DNA of 64,000 bases from an uncultured Robinsoniella sp. (GTDB taxonomy: Bacteria > Bacillota > Clostridia > Lachnospirales > Lachnospiraceae). Shown here piece by piece: positions 26,158 through 36,355 of this stretch. A model generated the notes under the pieces. The model did no database searches and had not been told where the DNA came from. It saw only the letters and a list, made by a program, of their open reading frames with translations. The translations under genes and the position numbers were made by a program. Position 1 is the first letter of the stretch, and each line of letters begins with the position of its first letter. Where the stretch lies: positions 62,001 through 126,000 of the forward strand of contig UQCR01000004.1 of assembly GCA_900539655.1 (NCBI GenBank), read 5' to 3'.

Positions 26158-26205
26158 CAGTAAAATATACAGTAAAACATGTAGTAAAGCATGCAGTAAA
26201 ATATA
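26158..26205. repeat. Four 12-bp direct repeats, possible LytTR sites
   Basis: CAGTAAAATATA, CAGTAAAACATG, TAGTAAAGCATG and CAGTAAAATATA follow each other without gaps. The ACAGTAAAA core is close to the ACAGTTAAG-type half-site bound by AgrA/LytTR regulators. The site lies between the LytTR operon and the plus-strand exoprotein gene. Confidence 0.6.
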
Positions 26206-26588
26206 AGTAGAAAATGATTGATAAAACCATGCGTTTTCATGTATAATAAAACAGTATAAATGATGTTGCCATGATTGTACTCCCACACACATTGTAAAAG
26301 CGGCAATATAATATAAATATCCTGAAACATTTATATAAGCACAATTCTTACACTAAAAAATCTCACACCGTTTTTCATATTTGTCTTTTGATCATTTCCA
26401 TAGTATCAAAAAGGCATTCTTATTAATATCAAAATCAACAAAATTCCACAAGAAGATACAAACCTATATACAAAAGATAAAAGTTTAAAAAAGAATATAG
26501 TGAGCAAAATTATTATTGATAATTACATTATGTTTATTATTAATATTCATTACAGAAACTTTAAGTTTTTGTATGAAGGGAGACGTTT

Positions 26589-29500
26589 ATGAAAATCAAA
26601 TTATTTGCACAGATTATATCTATATCTTTAGTTTCCTCTTTGGGAATCTCAAATATTGCTATTGCTGATTTCAACCAGGTAAAACCCGATGTGTTACTAG
26701 GGACAAATGATATGGAATCCGGTATTTCTATCGGGAATAGAGTATTTGATGCAGTTTATGAACCTAAAGTAATTGATGAAGGAGATGTAACTGAAGAGGT
26801 AAGTGATAGACCTGAAATAGCCTATGAGGCTTACATGGCTGATGAACCTTATATAGCTGATGAACCTTGTATAACTGATAAGTCTTGTATAGTTGATGGT
26901 ATAGTTGATGAGTCTTATGAAACGGATCAATCTTATGCTATTAAGGAACCTTATCTTACTGAGGAAACTTATACTACTGTGGATTCTTATACCTCTGAAG
27001 AGCCTTATATAACTGAGGATCCTTATAATACTCAGGATTCTTATACCTCTGAAGAATCTTATATAACTGAGGATCCTTATAATACTGAGGATTCTTATAC
27101 CTCTGAAGAACCTTATATAACTGATACACTTGTTGTATCTGATGATTCTGGTATAATTGATAAATTATATATTCCTGATAAAATTGAAGAACCTATAACT
27201 GAGCAGATCTTAGAAACAGAAGTTGCATCTTTTGATTCCCAAGCAACTATTGAAGGAGAAACTTACACTCCAAAAGAAGATACTGAAATTGCAGAGTCCC
27301 TATCTGATACCGGTAACACAATAGATCAATCCGATTTCCTTGAAAAAAATAATAATGAAATTCAAGATTACAAGGATATTATAGTGTCACAATCTGAACA
27401 GCCATCTCAGGTAGGGGATACTTTTAGTACTGATTTTGGTGTATATCAAATTTTAACCACTGGAGAAGATCCAACCGCTATGCTGATTGATAAAGCTCGA
27501 CGTGATCTAAACGGTAACTTTATATACGGAGATACTTCTAAACCATGGACAGCACAATATAGAAACGTGGAGTACAACGTTACTGAAATTGGAAGCAATT
27601 GCCGATTAACAGGAATTTCTGGTACCATCTCCATTCCTGAAGGTGTTACTTATATTCATAATGGAGCTTTTTCAAAATCTGCAGCGAAAAGAATCGATCT
27701 TCCGTCTTCATTGGTGCATTTTGATGAAGATGCTACACTCCGTAACCTTGAATTAATCACTGTTGCAAAAGAAAGCAATTATTACAAGATAGAAGATGGT
27801 GCTCTCTTAACAAAAGATGGAACCAAACTTATTCTTTATCCGGCTTTGTATCAAAATGACACCTATACATCACCAGAAAGCGTACTCAGCGTGGAAGAGG
27901 ATGCTTTTTATAAAAATGCATACTTAAAAACCATTATATTAACAAAAGTGGAAACAATAAAAGATTATGCCTTTTATGAAATGCGTAGCATTGAAACAAT
28001 TGTGTACCCAAAAACGTTAACTAATTTAAGTCTAAAGTTTGTTACCTTTAATTGTTTTACCTTAAAGCAAATTATTGTTGAAGAAGGTAATCCTATTTTA
28101 TACGATGACCATGGAATATTATTTTATAAAGACGGCAACGAATATATGTTAGTATTATATCCTGCTTCATACTCATTGGATGAATATTGTATTCCATTTG
28201 GAGTAAAATCCATCTGTAGTTTTGCTTTTAATGGAATTATGCAAACAAAAATTATTAAAGTCCCTGCAACAGTAAATACTATTTATTCTTATGCTTTTGA
28301 AGAGACTCAAGTACCTATAGAATTTATTCTACACTTTTCATCTCCATTGGAATTATCCCAGAGTGCATTTGACCGTCTTGCCCGTGGAAGTGTATTATAT
28401 GTGGAAAGTGATAGTATTAAAAATGGATTCCTCATAGATTTTTTAACCACTTATATTAACGAATCCGGCGGAACCAAAATAGATACTGATACTCCAGTAA
28501 TAGTGGATTATGAAAAAGCAGTATCTCGTATTGATAACTGGTACTTCAGTAGTAACAATAAATATTATTATGATAAAAACGGCAATCTCACAGTTGGTTT
28601 GCACGAGATTGATCAATATACTTATTTTTTTGATGAAAATCATGTTATGAAAACCGGATTTCAGAATGTTAAAGGCAAAACATATTATTTTTCCATTGAG
28701 ACAGGTAAGATGCTGACCGATTACGGATTTATTAACATCAATGGCAAACTATATTATATTAAAATGGATAGTTCAATTTATAAAGAAGCAACACTAAAAG
28801 ATAATAATATGCTGTACTATTTTAATACAGATACTGGTGAAATTATTTGTGACAGCCTTAGTCATTCCTATGACACTTGGATTGACATTATAACTGCTAC
28901 CTGTTCAAAAGAAGGTTCCCAATCTCATACCTGCTTAAAATGCTCCCATGTAGAAACACGTACAGTTAAAAAAACACAACACTCGTTTGCTAACTGGATC
29001 ATATTAACCGCACCAACCTGTACCTCACAGGGTATAAAAATCCACACCTGCCTTTTTTGTCATACAAGTGAACAGCAGATAATGCCAGTATCCTCTCATC
29101 TTAACGGAAAGTGGACCATAAAAACCCAGCCAACATGCTTAGCAAGCGGAAGAAAAGTACTAAGCTGTACCTTATGCGGTAAAATCATACAATGGGCAGA
29201 TATTGAGCGGATTTCTCACAAATATGGTGATTGGAATATTAAACAAAAAGCTACCTACGAACGATCAGGTAGTAAAGTCAGAACCTGCAGTGTTTGCGGT
29301 ACATCAGATCGGGCTAAAATCCCAAAACTTTTACGAAAAAATATTGCTAAAGCTGTTGCATATCCTATTAAGCAGAAAATATATAACGGAAAACCACAAA
29401 AACCTTTGACCAAGCTTATATTAAATAATAAAATTCTTAAACCAAATATAGATTATAACATTTCTTACAAGCGAAATTGTAAACCTGGCAAGGCAATAAT

Positions 29501-29837
29501 TACAATAAAAGGAAAAAGAAATTATTATGGTACAAAAAAGTTGTCATTTATCATTTTGCCAAAAGCACCTAATATACGCAGCCTACATAGTTCTAGAAGA
29601 AAAACATTATCGATAAAAATTAAAGAAGCTTATTATTCGAATGGTTATCAGATCCATTATTCAACAAATAAAACATTCAAAAACTACAAGGCTATCAATT
29701 TTAGTGGTATTTCTAAAACGATACCTAAATTATCTTCAAAAAAGAAATACTATATTAAAATTCGATCTTACACAAACATAAGTGGCAAAAAAATCTATGG
29801 ACCTTTTAGTAAAGCTACACCCGTATTCATAAAATAA
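26589..29837 (+). CDS. Large secreted modular surface protein (LRR, wall-binding, Cys-ribbon and Fn3-like repeats)
   Basis: A 1082-residue exoprotein. A signal peptide (1-27) is followed by a Tyr/Glu/Thr/Asp-rich repeat zone (about 60-200, units like SYTSEEPYITEDPYNT). Next come BspA-type leucine-rich repeats (about 340-620, DAFYKNAYLKTIIL style), glucan/choline-binding-like repeats (about 660-760, YYYDKNGNLTVG and YYFSIETGKMLTDYG), four Cys-ribbon repeats of ATC..G..THTC..C form (about 770-910), and two C-terminal beta modules ending in a Fn3-like SYTNISGKKIYGPFSKA segment. No LPXTG motif. Adhesion or glycan binding is likely. AAGGGAG precedes the ATG. Composition is clearly more AT-rich than neighbouring genes. 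Confidence 0.88.
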   Translation: MKIKLFAQIISISLVSSLGISNIAIADFNQVKPDVLLGTNDMESGISIGNRVFDAVYEPKVIDEGDVTEEVSDRPEIAYEAYMADEPYIADEPCITDKSCIVDGIVDESYETDQSYAIKEPYLTEETYTTVDSYTSEEPYITEDPYNTQDSYTSEESYITEDPYNTEDSYTSEEPYITDTLVVSDDSGIIDKLYIPDKIEEPITEQILETEVASFDSQATIEGETYTPKEDTEIAESLSDTGNTIDQSDFLEKNNNEIQDYKDIIVSQSEQPSQVGDTFSTDFGVYQILTTGEDPTAMLIDKARRDLNGNFIYGDTSKPWTAQYRNVEYNVTEIGSNCRLTGISGTISIPEGVTYIHNGAFSKSAAKRIDLPSSLVHFDEDATLRNLELITVAKESNYYKIEDGALLTKDGTKLILYPALYQNDTYTSPESVLSVEEDAFYKNAYLKTIILTKVETIKDYAFYEMRSIETIVYPKTLTNLSLKFVTFNCFTLKQIIVEEGNPILYDDHGILFYKDGNEYMLVLYPASYSLDEYCIPFGVKSICSFAFNGIMQTKIIKVPATVNTIYSYAFEETQVPIEFILHFSSPLELSQSAFDRLARGSVLYVESDSIKNGFLIDFLTTYINESGGTKIDTDTPVIVDYEKAVSRIDNWYFSSNNKYYYDKNGNLTVGLHEIDQYTYFFDENHVMKTGFQNVKGKTYYFSIETGKMLTDYGFININGKLYYIKMDSSIYKEATLKDNNMLYYFNTDTGEIICDSLSHSYDTWIDIITATCSKEGSQSHTCLKCSHVETRTVKKTQHSFANWIILTAPTCTSQGIKIHTCLFCHTSEQQIMPVSSHLNGKWTIKTQPTCLASGRKVLSCTLCGKIIQWADIERISHKYGDWNIKQKATYERSGSKVRTCSVCGTSDRAKIPKLLRKNIAKAVAYPIKQKIYNGKPQKPLTKLILNNKILKPNIDYNISYKRNCKPGKAIITIKGKRNYYGTKKLSFIILPKAPNIRSLHSSRRKTLSIKIKEAYYSNGYQIHYSTNKTFKNYKAINFSGISKTIPKLSSKKKYYIKIRSYTNISGKKIYGPFSKATPVFIK

Positions 29838-29857
29838 GGTTTAATTATCCATTTACA

Positions 29858-29893
29858 AAAAAACATCCCGCATTTCCAGTGGGATGTTTTTTA
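29858..29893. terminator. Bidirectional terminator between the two exoprotein genes
   Basis: AAAAAAACATCCC (29858-29870) pairs with GGGATGTTTTTT (29882-29893). It ends both the plus-strand surface protein gene and the minus-strand Tad/adhesin operon. Confidence 0.9.
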
Positions 29894-29894
29894 T

Positions 29895-32800
29895 TTATTC
29901 ATCTATATACTGCTCTTTTATTACATCTATAGCATATTCAAAATCTTCTTTTGTATTTAGTTCTTTCATTAAATCTTTTATTTTTACAACATCATCATGC
30001 GTATAGGTAATTGTTTTTACATAATTTTTATTATTCAAAATAGCTTTAAGTTCTTCTTTATTCCATTTTGAATGTTTGTCCAATGTATCCAGATACTCCA
30101 GAGATATAAACCTTACATATTCTACATTATTTGCAGACAATTCTGCAGGCTCTACAACCATAAGTTTCATTGTTTTCTGAGTTTCTTTACCAAAACGATC
30201 CTTCACTGAATAAGTTACAAAATATGATCCGACATCATGGATATGTTCTGACTGTATCATATTACCTGATACATCTTGAATATTTAAAATCTCCACCTTT
30301 TCCTGAATATTGATAGTATTTCCATTAGCATCTGACAAACCTTGATTTTTTGCAGCATCGTCTTCAATATCATTTGCTTTTGCATAACTTTTCAGAGTAT
30401 TTTCTGTTAATGACTTAATACTAAGATCTTCTGTTGTCATAAAAAGAGTCTCCGGAACTTTTAACGTAGGATAGTTATTATATAATATACGAACATCACT
30501 TTCTACTGTCACATCATTCCCTGTACTGTCTAAGACTTTAAATATCAACTTATGGTTAACCACTTCATTTTGTAACATTCCCTTTTTATCATAAGTATCT
30601 AAATAATAATCAACAGGCATATCCTCATCAAATATTATTTTATTTTCTATAGGTTGATAACCATTTTCTATTGGATTATATTCAATTCCTATGATTTTCA
30701 CCTGATCATCCAGAAGGTGTGGATAATATTCCACTTCTTTCATTTTAAATCCATCTTCTTTGTCAGTAGCACCATCTTCAGATAAATATATCTCATTCAT
30801 CAGTTGATCTTTTCTCACAATTTCACCTTCATAAAATTCTAATATCGTAGTATCTATAATTGGTGCTTCATTCCATATGGCATTTAACTCTATCAGATAA
30901 TCATAATCGATGTTATCTAATGCTCTTGAAACAGGCTTTCCGTATGCTTCAACTAAGGCAGATACAGACGAATTTCTTAAAGATATTTTATTTAATGCAT
31001 TGTTTTTGCTCGCTATTTTAATATAATTAAGAAACGTAGTGGACGGTACAACAACCTGTCCCGGCTGATAGCGAATATTCGTCGATTGTTTATTTGCTTC
31101 TGGATCCCACCCAACATATGAATGACGATCATACACAAACTCATTATCCCGCAACACATAATCAGCCTCTAACGGAACAACATCACCAATCATCTCCCCG
31201 TTTCCCCCATTAGGCAAATAATTAATCAACACCTTTTTACCATCCAATAAAACCTGATAAGGGTACTCAGCATCTATACCAGTCTGATCATCAATCACAA
31301 TTTCCTTTGCTTCTGCAAACTCTTTCGTATGGCTCTCCAGGGAGTACTTCTCTGTTTGCTTTTTCGCATTAAACTTATAATTAGCCAATATTCTTCCCTG
31401 GAAAGTGTCGTTTTTATCCAAAGATGTTATAAACGCCGTTTCACAAGTATCCACCATTGTAATAAAATGATCCGGTGTCAGAAATATATCCTGAGAAATG
31501 TATGGATTACCCTTTACATTTAGATTCCCATTTTGATAAATACTATTACCCATTTCATTCGAATCAATAAATCCACTTGGAAAAAATTTGGGTGTAATTT
31601 CTTTCCCGTTATTAGTGATCTCTCCCTTGTACAAATTAAAGTTTCCTGAGTTTTCCACACCTCTTTTTGTATTTTCTGTAAGTGTTCCACCGTTTAATGT
31701 TGCGGTTCCTTCATTTTTTAGCCCTGTTTTTGCAAGCCATATCTGATTTCCTTCACCAATCGTCATTGTCCCGGCGCTTTCATTATAAATTCCAAAATCA
31801 GCATTGCCGAACAACGTACATTTTGCTCCGTCAGACATATTTAATTTACCCCGATTATAGATACCATACGTGGTCCCACTGTATATGTGAACTACACCTT
31901 TCGCATTTAACCGGTCTGCATTATATATCGCACCAATAGAATTTTGATTGGATTCTGTCTTTGCCTGAACCAGACCACTCCACGCTTTTTCAAATTTCTC
32001 AAATCCAATTAATGTTCCAGTATTGTTGTCAGATGTTGTACTTTCCAGATTCACTGTACCTAATACATTTACAATGCCATACCCATTATTTCCATAGATT
32101 CTTCCACCAGTCACTGTAAAGGAAGCACCTGCATTTCCAAGCCTGATCCCTCCACCGTTATTACCTGATTTGCATTTATTACTATGAATCGTTCCTCCCG
32201 TCATACTAATAGTTCCATCATTGTTTATCCCACCATCATTAGGTGCCGTATTACCATAGATAGAAGCATTGTTTAAAACAAGGGAACTACCTGACAACAC
32301 CTGGATACCTCCACCCCAGGATGAGGCAGTATTATTAGCCACAGAACCTGATTTCATTGTATTCGCAGATCCCACAAATACAATGCCACCGCCTGTAACC
32401 GCTGTATTGCCGCTAATAAGATTACTTTCTAATATAACGCTGGAATTATAGTATATGCCTCCTCCATTACCTCCTGTAACTACATTTCCTGATATCGTTG
32501 CATTTGTGAGGCTTAAGGTCTTGGAATCATGAGTATCGGTATAGATGCCTCCGCCATTTCCAGCCGTGACTTTATTATTTTTAATGGTTCCTCCCGTTAT
32601 AGTCAGATCATTATTTCTTCCGCTAAATATACCTCCTCCACCATTTGCTGCAGTATTTCCGTTAATACCTCCACCTGACATAATAAATGTCCCATCATTT
32701 CTCACACCTCCGCCTAATCTGGCGGATATATTCTCTTTAATCTCACCCCCTGTTAACTTAAATATCCCGTTGTTTTGCACACCCCCGCCACCAGATGAAG

Positions 32801-35800
32801 TATTATTACGGATAAATCCGGATGTCATAGAAAAGGTACCAAGATTATAAACGCCTGCACCCGTACCGTAGTTTTTGTTATCATGAATATCTGCATTCCC
32901 CATATTTACGTTGCCGGTAACTGTATTATAAACTCCATAAGCAGAGCATCCATATATCCCACCACCATTGATGTTTATATTACTGCTATTGTAAATTCCG
33001 GACTGTGCATTTAAAATCAGGACCTTGTCTATCGCCATTTGTCCTGAATTGTCTACAGCGTGAGTGGACTTCCCTGTTATGACCGGATAATTACCTGATG
33101 AATTAATGGTACAGGTACCAAAATTGTTTATATTATAATTAGTTGTACTTGCCAGGCAAATCCATGCATTTTGACTGCCTTGAATAATTAAGTTGCCCTT
33201 ATTGTATATATTCCCTTCTCCATTATTGCTGGATGTAAAGGCAGTACTGTTTGTCCATGCTGAAAATCCCATACCTGCTCCGTCTTTTAGTTCTACGGTA
33301 CCTGCCTCATTATGTATGCCATATCCGCCGTTATTGCCATATATCCATCCTCCTTTTATAGTCATTTTGGGATTATAATTCCCATGCTGTTCAATTCCGG
33401 ATCCTTTGCTGGAAGTATTCCCATAGATTTTTCCATTTGATATAATTAGTGAAGTGGTAACACCCTGGGTACCTCCATCATTACATATTCCTCCGCCACT
33501 GTTGGCTGCTGCGCGGTTACCTCCAATCTCACCTCCGGAAACAGATAAGGTATTTTTGTTCATTATACCGCCGCCATAAGTAGATGCTATATTATTTAAG
33601 ATTCTTCCGCTGTTCATGATTAGCTTGTTATTGTTATATACTGCACCACCGCTGGCTGAGGCTGTATTTGAAGAAACAGACACCGATCCATTCAGCGTAA
33701 CCGCACCATCATTATAAATTCCACCGCCAAAGTTTCCTTTATTTGAATTAATGCGGATAGAATCTGCATCCCTGCTCTGAGCATCCAAGAGACAGGTTCT
33801 GCCTGTGTTATTATATATCCCACCGCCTTTATCTGCACCCCCGTTATTAATAATTTCCACCCTATTACCAAGTCCATGATCTACTGTGGTAATAGATAAA
33901 TTACCATTATTGAGGATACCTCTCAACGAACAGTTTTGGATCACGGTACTTTGCGTTGAATATGGTGAATTTTCTATACGGCAGCTTTCTTTTTTAGCAT
34001 TCTCATTTAACACACCCGTCCTGGCGCCGTCAATATTGGCTCCATAGAGATATACATAACCGATAGATGTATTGCGGATACCATACTCTGCATTCCCCCA
34101 TATTTTCGTTCTATTTCCATTTGTATAGCTTGTAATGTCCAGCGTTCCTTCATTATGGACTGCTTCCTTTCCTGTATGATAAATCCTTCCAGCTGATTCA
34201 ATCCATACTTCTGATTTGTTAGATATAGCAATTCCATAGGTCGTATTGGAAGAAACTTTAAATGTGTCCGCATTAGTATAAGAAGTTAATCCAACGTAAG
34301 CCGAACTAATATCCGCCATAGAATTATTTATTTGTATTCCAACATCATTATTATAGATATACCCCCCGCTGAAGGTGGCATATGCATCCTCTTTATTGCC
34401 ACCGTTTGCACCATTTCCATGGTTGACGCCGACACCTACGTTACAGTTGTATATGCTGCCTCCGGTGACTTCTATCGTACCACCGTTAGAGTGTACGCCC
34501 TGCCCGTATTGCATTTTCCGATTAGGACTCTCGCAGTAGATTTTCCCACTTTTTATACGGATTGTTCCGTAGGATCCAATACCAAAGGTATTACCCCCAC
34601 CATTCACTGCTGTTATCTCTTTGGTGTTCATGATGCTCCCGCCATCTAAAACAATAGTTGTATTTGGGTCCCCATACACGGTATGATATCGGCTGTTGCG
34701 AACAAGAACATTGCTGTTAATGGTAACTCTGGATGTTCCCTGTACAATAACATTGCTGGAATTGATACAATTTCCGGTTCCCTTAGAAGTTCCCGAACCT
34801 ATATAGAGTTTATTATCAGCCACGGATCCATTAGAAGCTGTATGGGTTCCTGTTGCAGCGAAAGTAACCTTACTGTTGCCATTAATGATAAATGCCGTAA
34901 CATTATTACCATTTGCCGGTGTGATGGTACGGTTGCCCCCGGATGCGCGGATCGTAATATTCTTATTTGTTATTACAACGTTTTTAAGAGTCAAATTTTT
35001 AGTAATATTTATAATATCCCCACTCCCGGATTGCTTGATCGCAGCTTCCAGTTCTGCCTGAGTGGATGCGTTTCTTACTGATGATGCCCGCGGTAAAACA
35101 GCATTTTTTAAATCCTTTTGCTTATCAATTATTGAAACGCTGTATTTGATATTTGCCCCGGGGTATTGCTTCTTGATTATTTGATTATAGTAACTACTCA
35201 GATCCTTGTATTTTTCCTCTGATTGGTCACTACGTTGTTTTAATATATGCTGTATGTCAGTATCTTGCAATTCATTCGTAATCTCCGAATTATGAAAATA
35301 CAGACTTCCAATATAATTACGTTCACCCCTGGAATTTGTTTTGTCATAGGAGATAATATCCAGCTCTACATAACGGGGATACTGAAAAAAAGCATCTTCA
35401 CTTATCGTAATTCCTTCCTGCTTCGTAACATTTTGCCCGATCTTGAAACAATTGAAAAATGCATATGTTTCTATCTTCTTCAGCGAAACGGGAAATTTCT
35501 CTACTTGAAGATTAGAATCTCTGCTAAATGCACCTTCTTTTATAATCTCTAGATTACTGGGCAATTGTACTTTCGAAAGACAATAATTCTCGGCAAAAGC
35601 ATATTTTCCTATGCTTTTTACAGAATCCGGGAAACGCAGAATCTCTGCATTCAGGCAATTTCGAAATGCATAATCACCAATTTCGGTGATCCCATCTTCT
35701 AAAATAATAGATTCAATTTCTGCTTTTATCGCATCTATTGGATTTTCTCCGTTCATTTGCAAATCTGGTATTTTTCCTTCTCCGGTTACTGTAAGTATTC

Positions 35801-36344
35801 CGTCCTGGAACTCACCACATATACGTTCGGAAAAATGAATCGTTTTATTTTCTGCTTTTGTATCATTGGAATTAGTCTGTGTAATGCTTTGTGAATCTTC
35901 TGCAGAATTAGGTTCTGAACTTACTTCACTGTTAAGCTCCGAATCTACAGAATTACTGCCATCCTTATTCCTTTCTGTTACAGATCCTGAGCTTAACTGT
36001 GTATCTTCTTCTGTATTCTTTTCTGCCCCAGCCTCTGAACCCATAATAGTATCTTCTTCAACATTCGTTTCTGCCCCAACTACAGTCCCGGCGTGCATAT
36101 CTTCTTCCGCATTCGTTGCTGACCCATTTTCAGATCCCAAATCCGTATCCTTATCCGTTTTTGTCCCGGCAGCAATTCCAGCACCCGAGTGCGTATCCTT
36201 TCCCGTTTTTGCATTCCCCTGTCCCGTCACTGCTGCAGCAGAGTTAACCTCTCCCCCACTGCCCATCGCATAAGCGATATCCGGCAGACACAGGGCAATC
36301 GCTAATACTAATGCCATCATAATTTTCACTGGTTTACTTTTCAT
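29895..36344 (-). CDS. Giant secreted beta-helix exoprotein, last gene of the Tad-like operon
   Basis: About 2150 residues. A signal peptide occupies residues 1-27 (cleavage after IAYA); a Thr/Glu/Ser/Asn-rich tether runs to about 170; BspA-type LRRs follow to about 330 (IGDYAFRNCLN, IGKYAFAENYCLS). From about 430 to 1650 there are dozens of beta-helix coils with GGGIYN, MSGGxIxxN and SGGAVYNNN motifs, as in polymorphic-membrane-protein/pectate-lyase-like helices. An Ig/cadherin-like region (SYFVTYSVKDRFGKETQ) and a helical tail end it. There is no LPXTG signal. The start at 36344 is preferred: GGGGGG lies 7 nt upstream and the longer frame would contain it. It follows a minor pilin gene by 11 bp. 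An adhesin role is inferred. Confidence 0.9.
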   Translation of the reverse strand: MKSKPVKIMMALVLAIALCLPDIAYAMGSGGEVNSAAAVTGQGNAKTGKDTHSGAGIAAGTKTDKDTDLGSENGSATNAEEDMHAGTVVGAETNVEEDTIMGSEAGAEKNTEEDTQLSSGSVTERNKDGSNSVDSELNSEVSSEPNSAEDSQSITQTNSNDTKAENKTIHFSERICGEFQDGILTVTGEGKIPDLQMNGENPIDAIKAEIESIILEDGITEIGDYAFRNCLNAEILRFPDSVKSIGKYAFAENYCLSKVQLPSNLEIIKEGAFSRDSNLQVEKFPVSLKKIETYAFFNCFKIGQNVTKQEGITISEDAFFQYPRYVELDIISYDKTNSRGERNYIGSLYFHNSEITNELQDTDIQHILKQRSDQSEEKYKDLSSYYNQIIKKQYPGANIKYSVSIIDKQKDLKNAVLPRASSVRNASTQAELEAAIKQSGSGDIINITKNLTLKNVVITNKNITIRASGGNRTITPANGNNVTAFIINGNSKVTFAATGTHTASNGSVADNKLYIGSGTSKGTGNCINSSNVIVQGTSRVTINSNVLVRNSRYHTVYGDPNTTIVLDGGSIMNTKEITAVNGGGNTFGIGSYGTIRIKSGKIYCESPNRKMQYGQGVHSNGGTIEVTGGSIYNCNVGVGVNHGNGANGGNKEDAYATFSGGYIYNNDVGIQINNSMADISSAYVGLTSYTNADTFKVSSNTTYGIAISNKSEVWIESAGRIYHTGKEAVHNEGTLDITSYTNGNRTKIWGNAEYGIRNTSIGYVYLYGANIDGARTGVLNENAKKESCRIENSPYSTQSTVIQNCSLRGILNNGNLSITTVDHGLGNRVEIINNGGADKGGGIYNNTGRTCLLDAQSRDADSIRINSNKGNFGGGIYNDGAVTLNGSVSVSSNTASASGGAVYNNNKLIMNSGRILNNIASTYGGGIMNKNTLSVSGGEIGGNRAAANSGGGICNDGGTQGVTTSLIISNGKIYGNTSSKGSGIEQHGNYNPKMTIKGGWIYGNNGGYGIHNEAGTVELKDGAGMGFSAWTNSTAFTSSNNGEGNIYNKGNLIIQGSQNAWICLASTTNYNINNFGTCTINSSGNYPVITGKSTHAVDNSGQMAIDKVLILNAQSGIYNSSNININGGGIYGCSAYGVYNTVTGNVNMGNADIHDNKNYGTGAGVYNLGTFSMTSGFIRNNTSSGGGGVQNNGIFKLTGGEIKENISARLGGGVRNDGTFIMSGGGINGNTAANGGGGIFSGRNNDLTITGGTIKNNKVTAGNGGGIYTDTHDSKTLSLTNATISGNVVTGGNGGGIYYNSSVILESNLISGNTAVTGGGIVFVGSANTMKSGSVANNTASSWGGGIQVLSGSSLVLNNASIYGNTAPNDGGINNDGTISMTGGTIHSNKCKSGNNGGGIRLGNAGASFTVTGGRIYGNNGYGIVNVLGTVNLESTTSDNNTGTLIGFEKFEKAWSGLVQAKTESNQNSIGAIYNADRLNAKGVVHIYSGTTYGIYNRGKLNMSDGAKCTLFGNADFGIYNESAGTMTIGEGNQIWLAKTGLKNEGTATLNGGTLTENTKRGVENSGNFNLYKGEITNNGKEITPKFFPSGFIDSNEMGNSIYQNGNLNVKGNPYISQDIFLTPDHFITMVDTCETAFITSLDKNDTFQGRILANYKFNAKKQTEKYSLESHTKEFAEAKEIVIDDQTGIDAEYPYQVLLDGKKVLINYLPNGGNGEMIGDVVPLEADYVLRDNEFVYDRHSYVGWDPEANKQSTNIRYQPGQVVVPSTTFLNYIKIASKNNALNKISLRNSSVSALVEAYGKPVSRALDNIDYDYLIELNAIWNEAPIIDTTILEFYEGEIVRKDQLMNEIYLSEDGATDKEDGFKMKEVEYYPHLLDDQVKIIGIEYNPIENGYQPIENKIIFDEDMPVDYYLDTYDKKGMLQNEVVNHKLIFKVLDSTGNDVTVESDVRILYNNYPTLKVPETLFMTTEDLSIKSLTENTLKSYAKANDIEDDAAKNQGLSDANGNTINIQEKVEILNIQDVSGNMIQSEHIHDVGSYFVTYSVKDRFGKETQKTMKLMVVEPAELSANNVEYVRFISLEYLDTLDKHSKWNKEELKAILNNKNYVKTITYTHDDVVKIKDLMKELNTKEDFEYAIDVIKEQYIDE

Positions 36345-36355
36345 AATATCCCCCC

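Noticed and set aside
25969..26292. 107-residue minus-strand frame
   Set aside because: No ribosome-binding site, unusual composition, and it runs through repeat-like and tandem-repeat DNA.
25944..26588. AgrD-like pheromone gene next to the AgrC/AgrA pair
   Set aside because: No short ORF with an AgrD-like Cys/Ser ring segment and acidic tail plus ribosome-binding site was found, and there is no AgrB.
30800..36300. Many plus-strand open frames opposite the giant exoprotein gene
   Set aside because: They are compositional shadows of its Gly/Asn-rich repeats, have no ribosome-binding sites and no recognisable domains.
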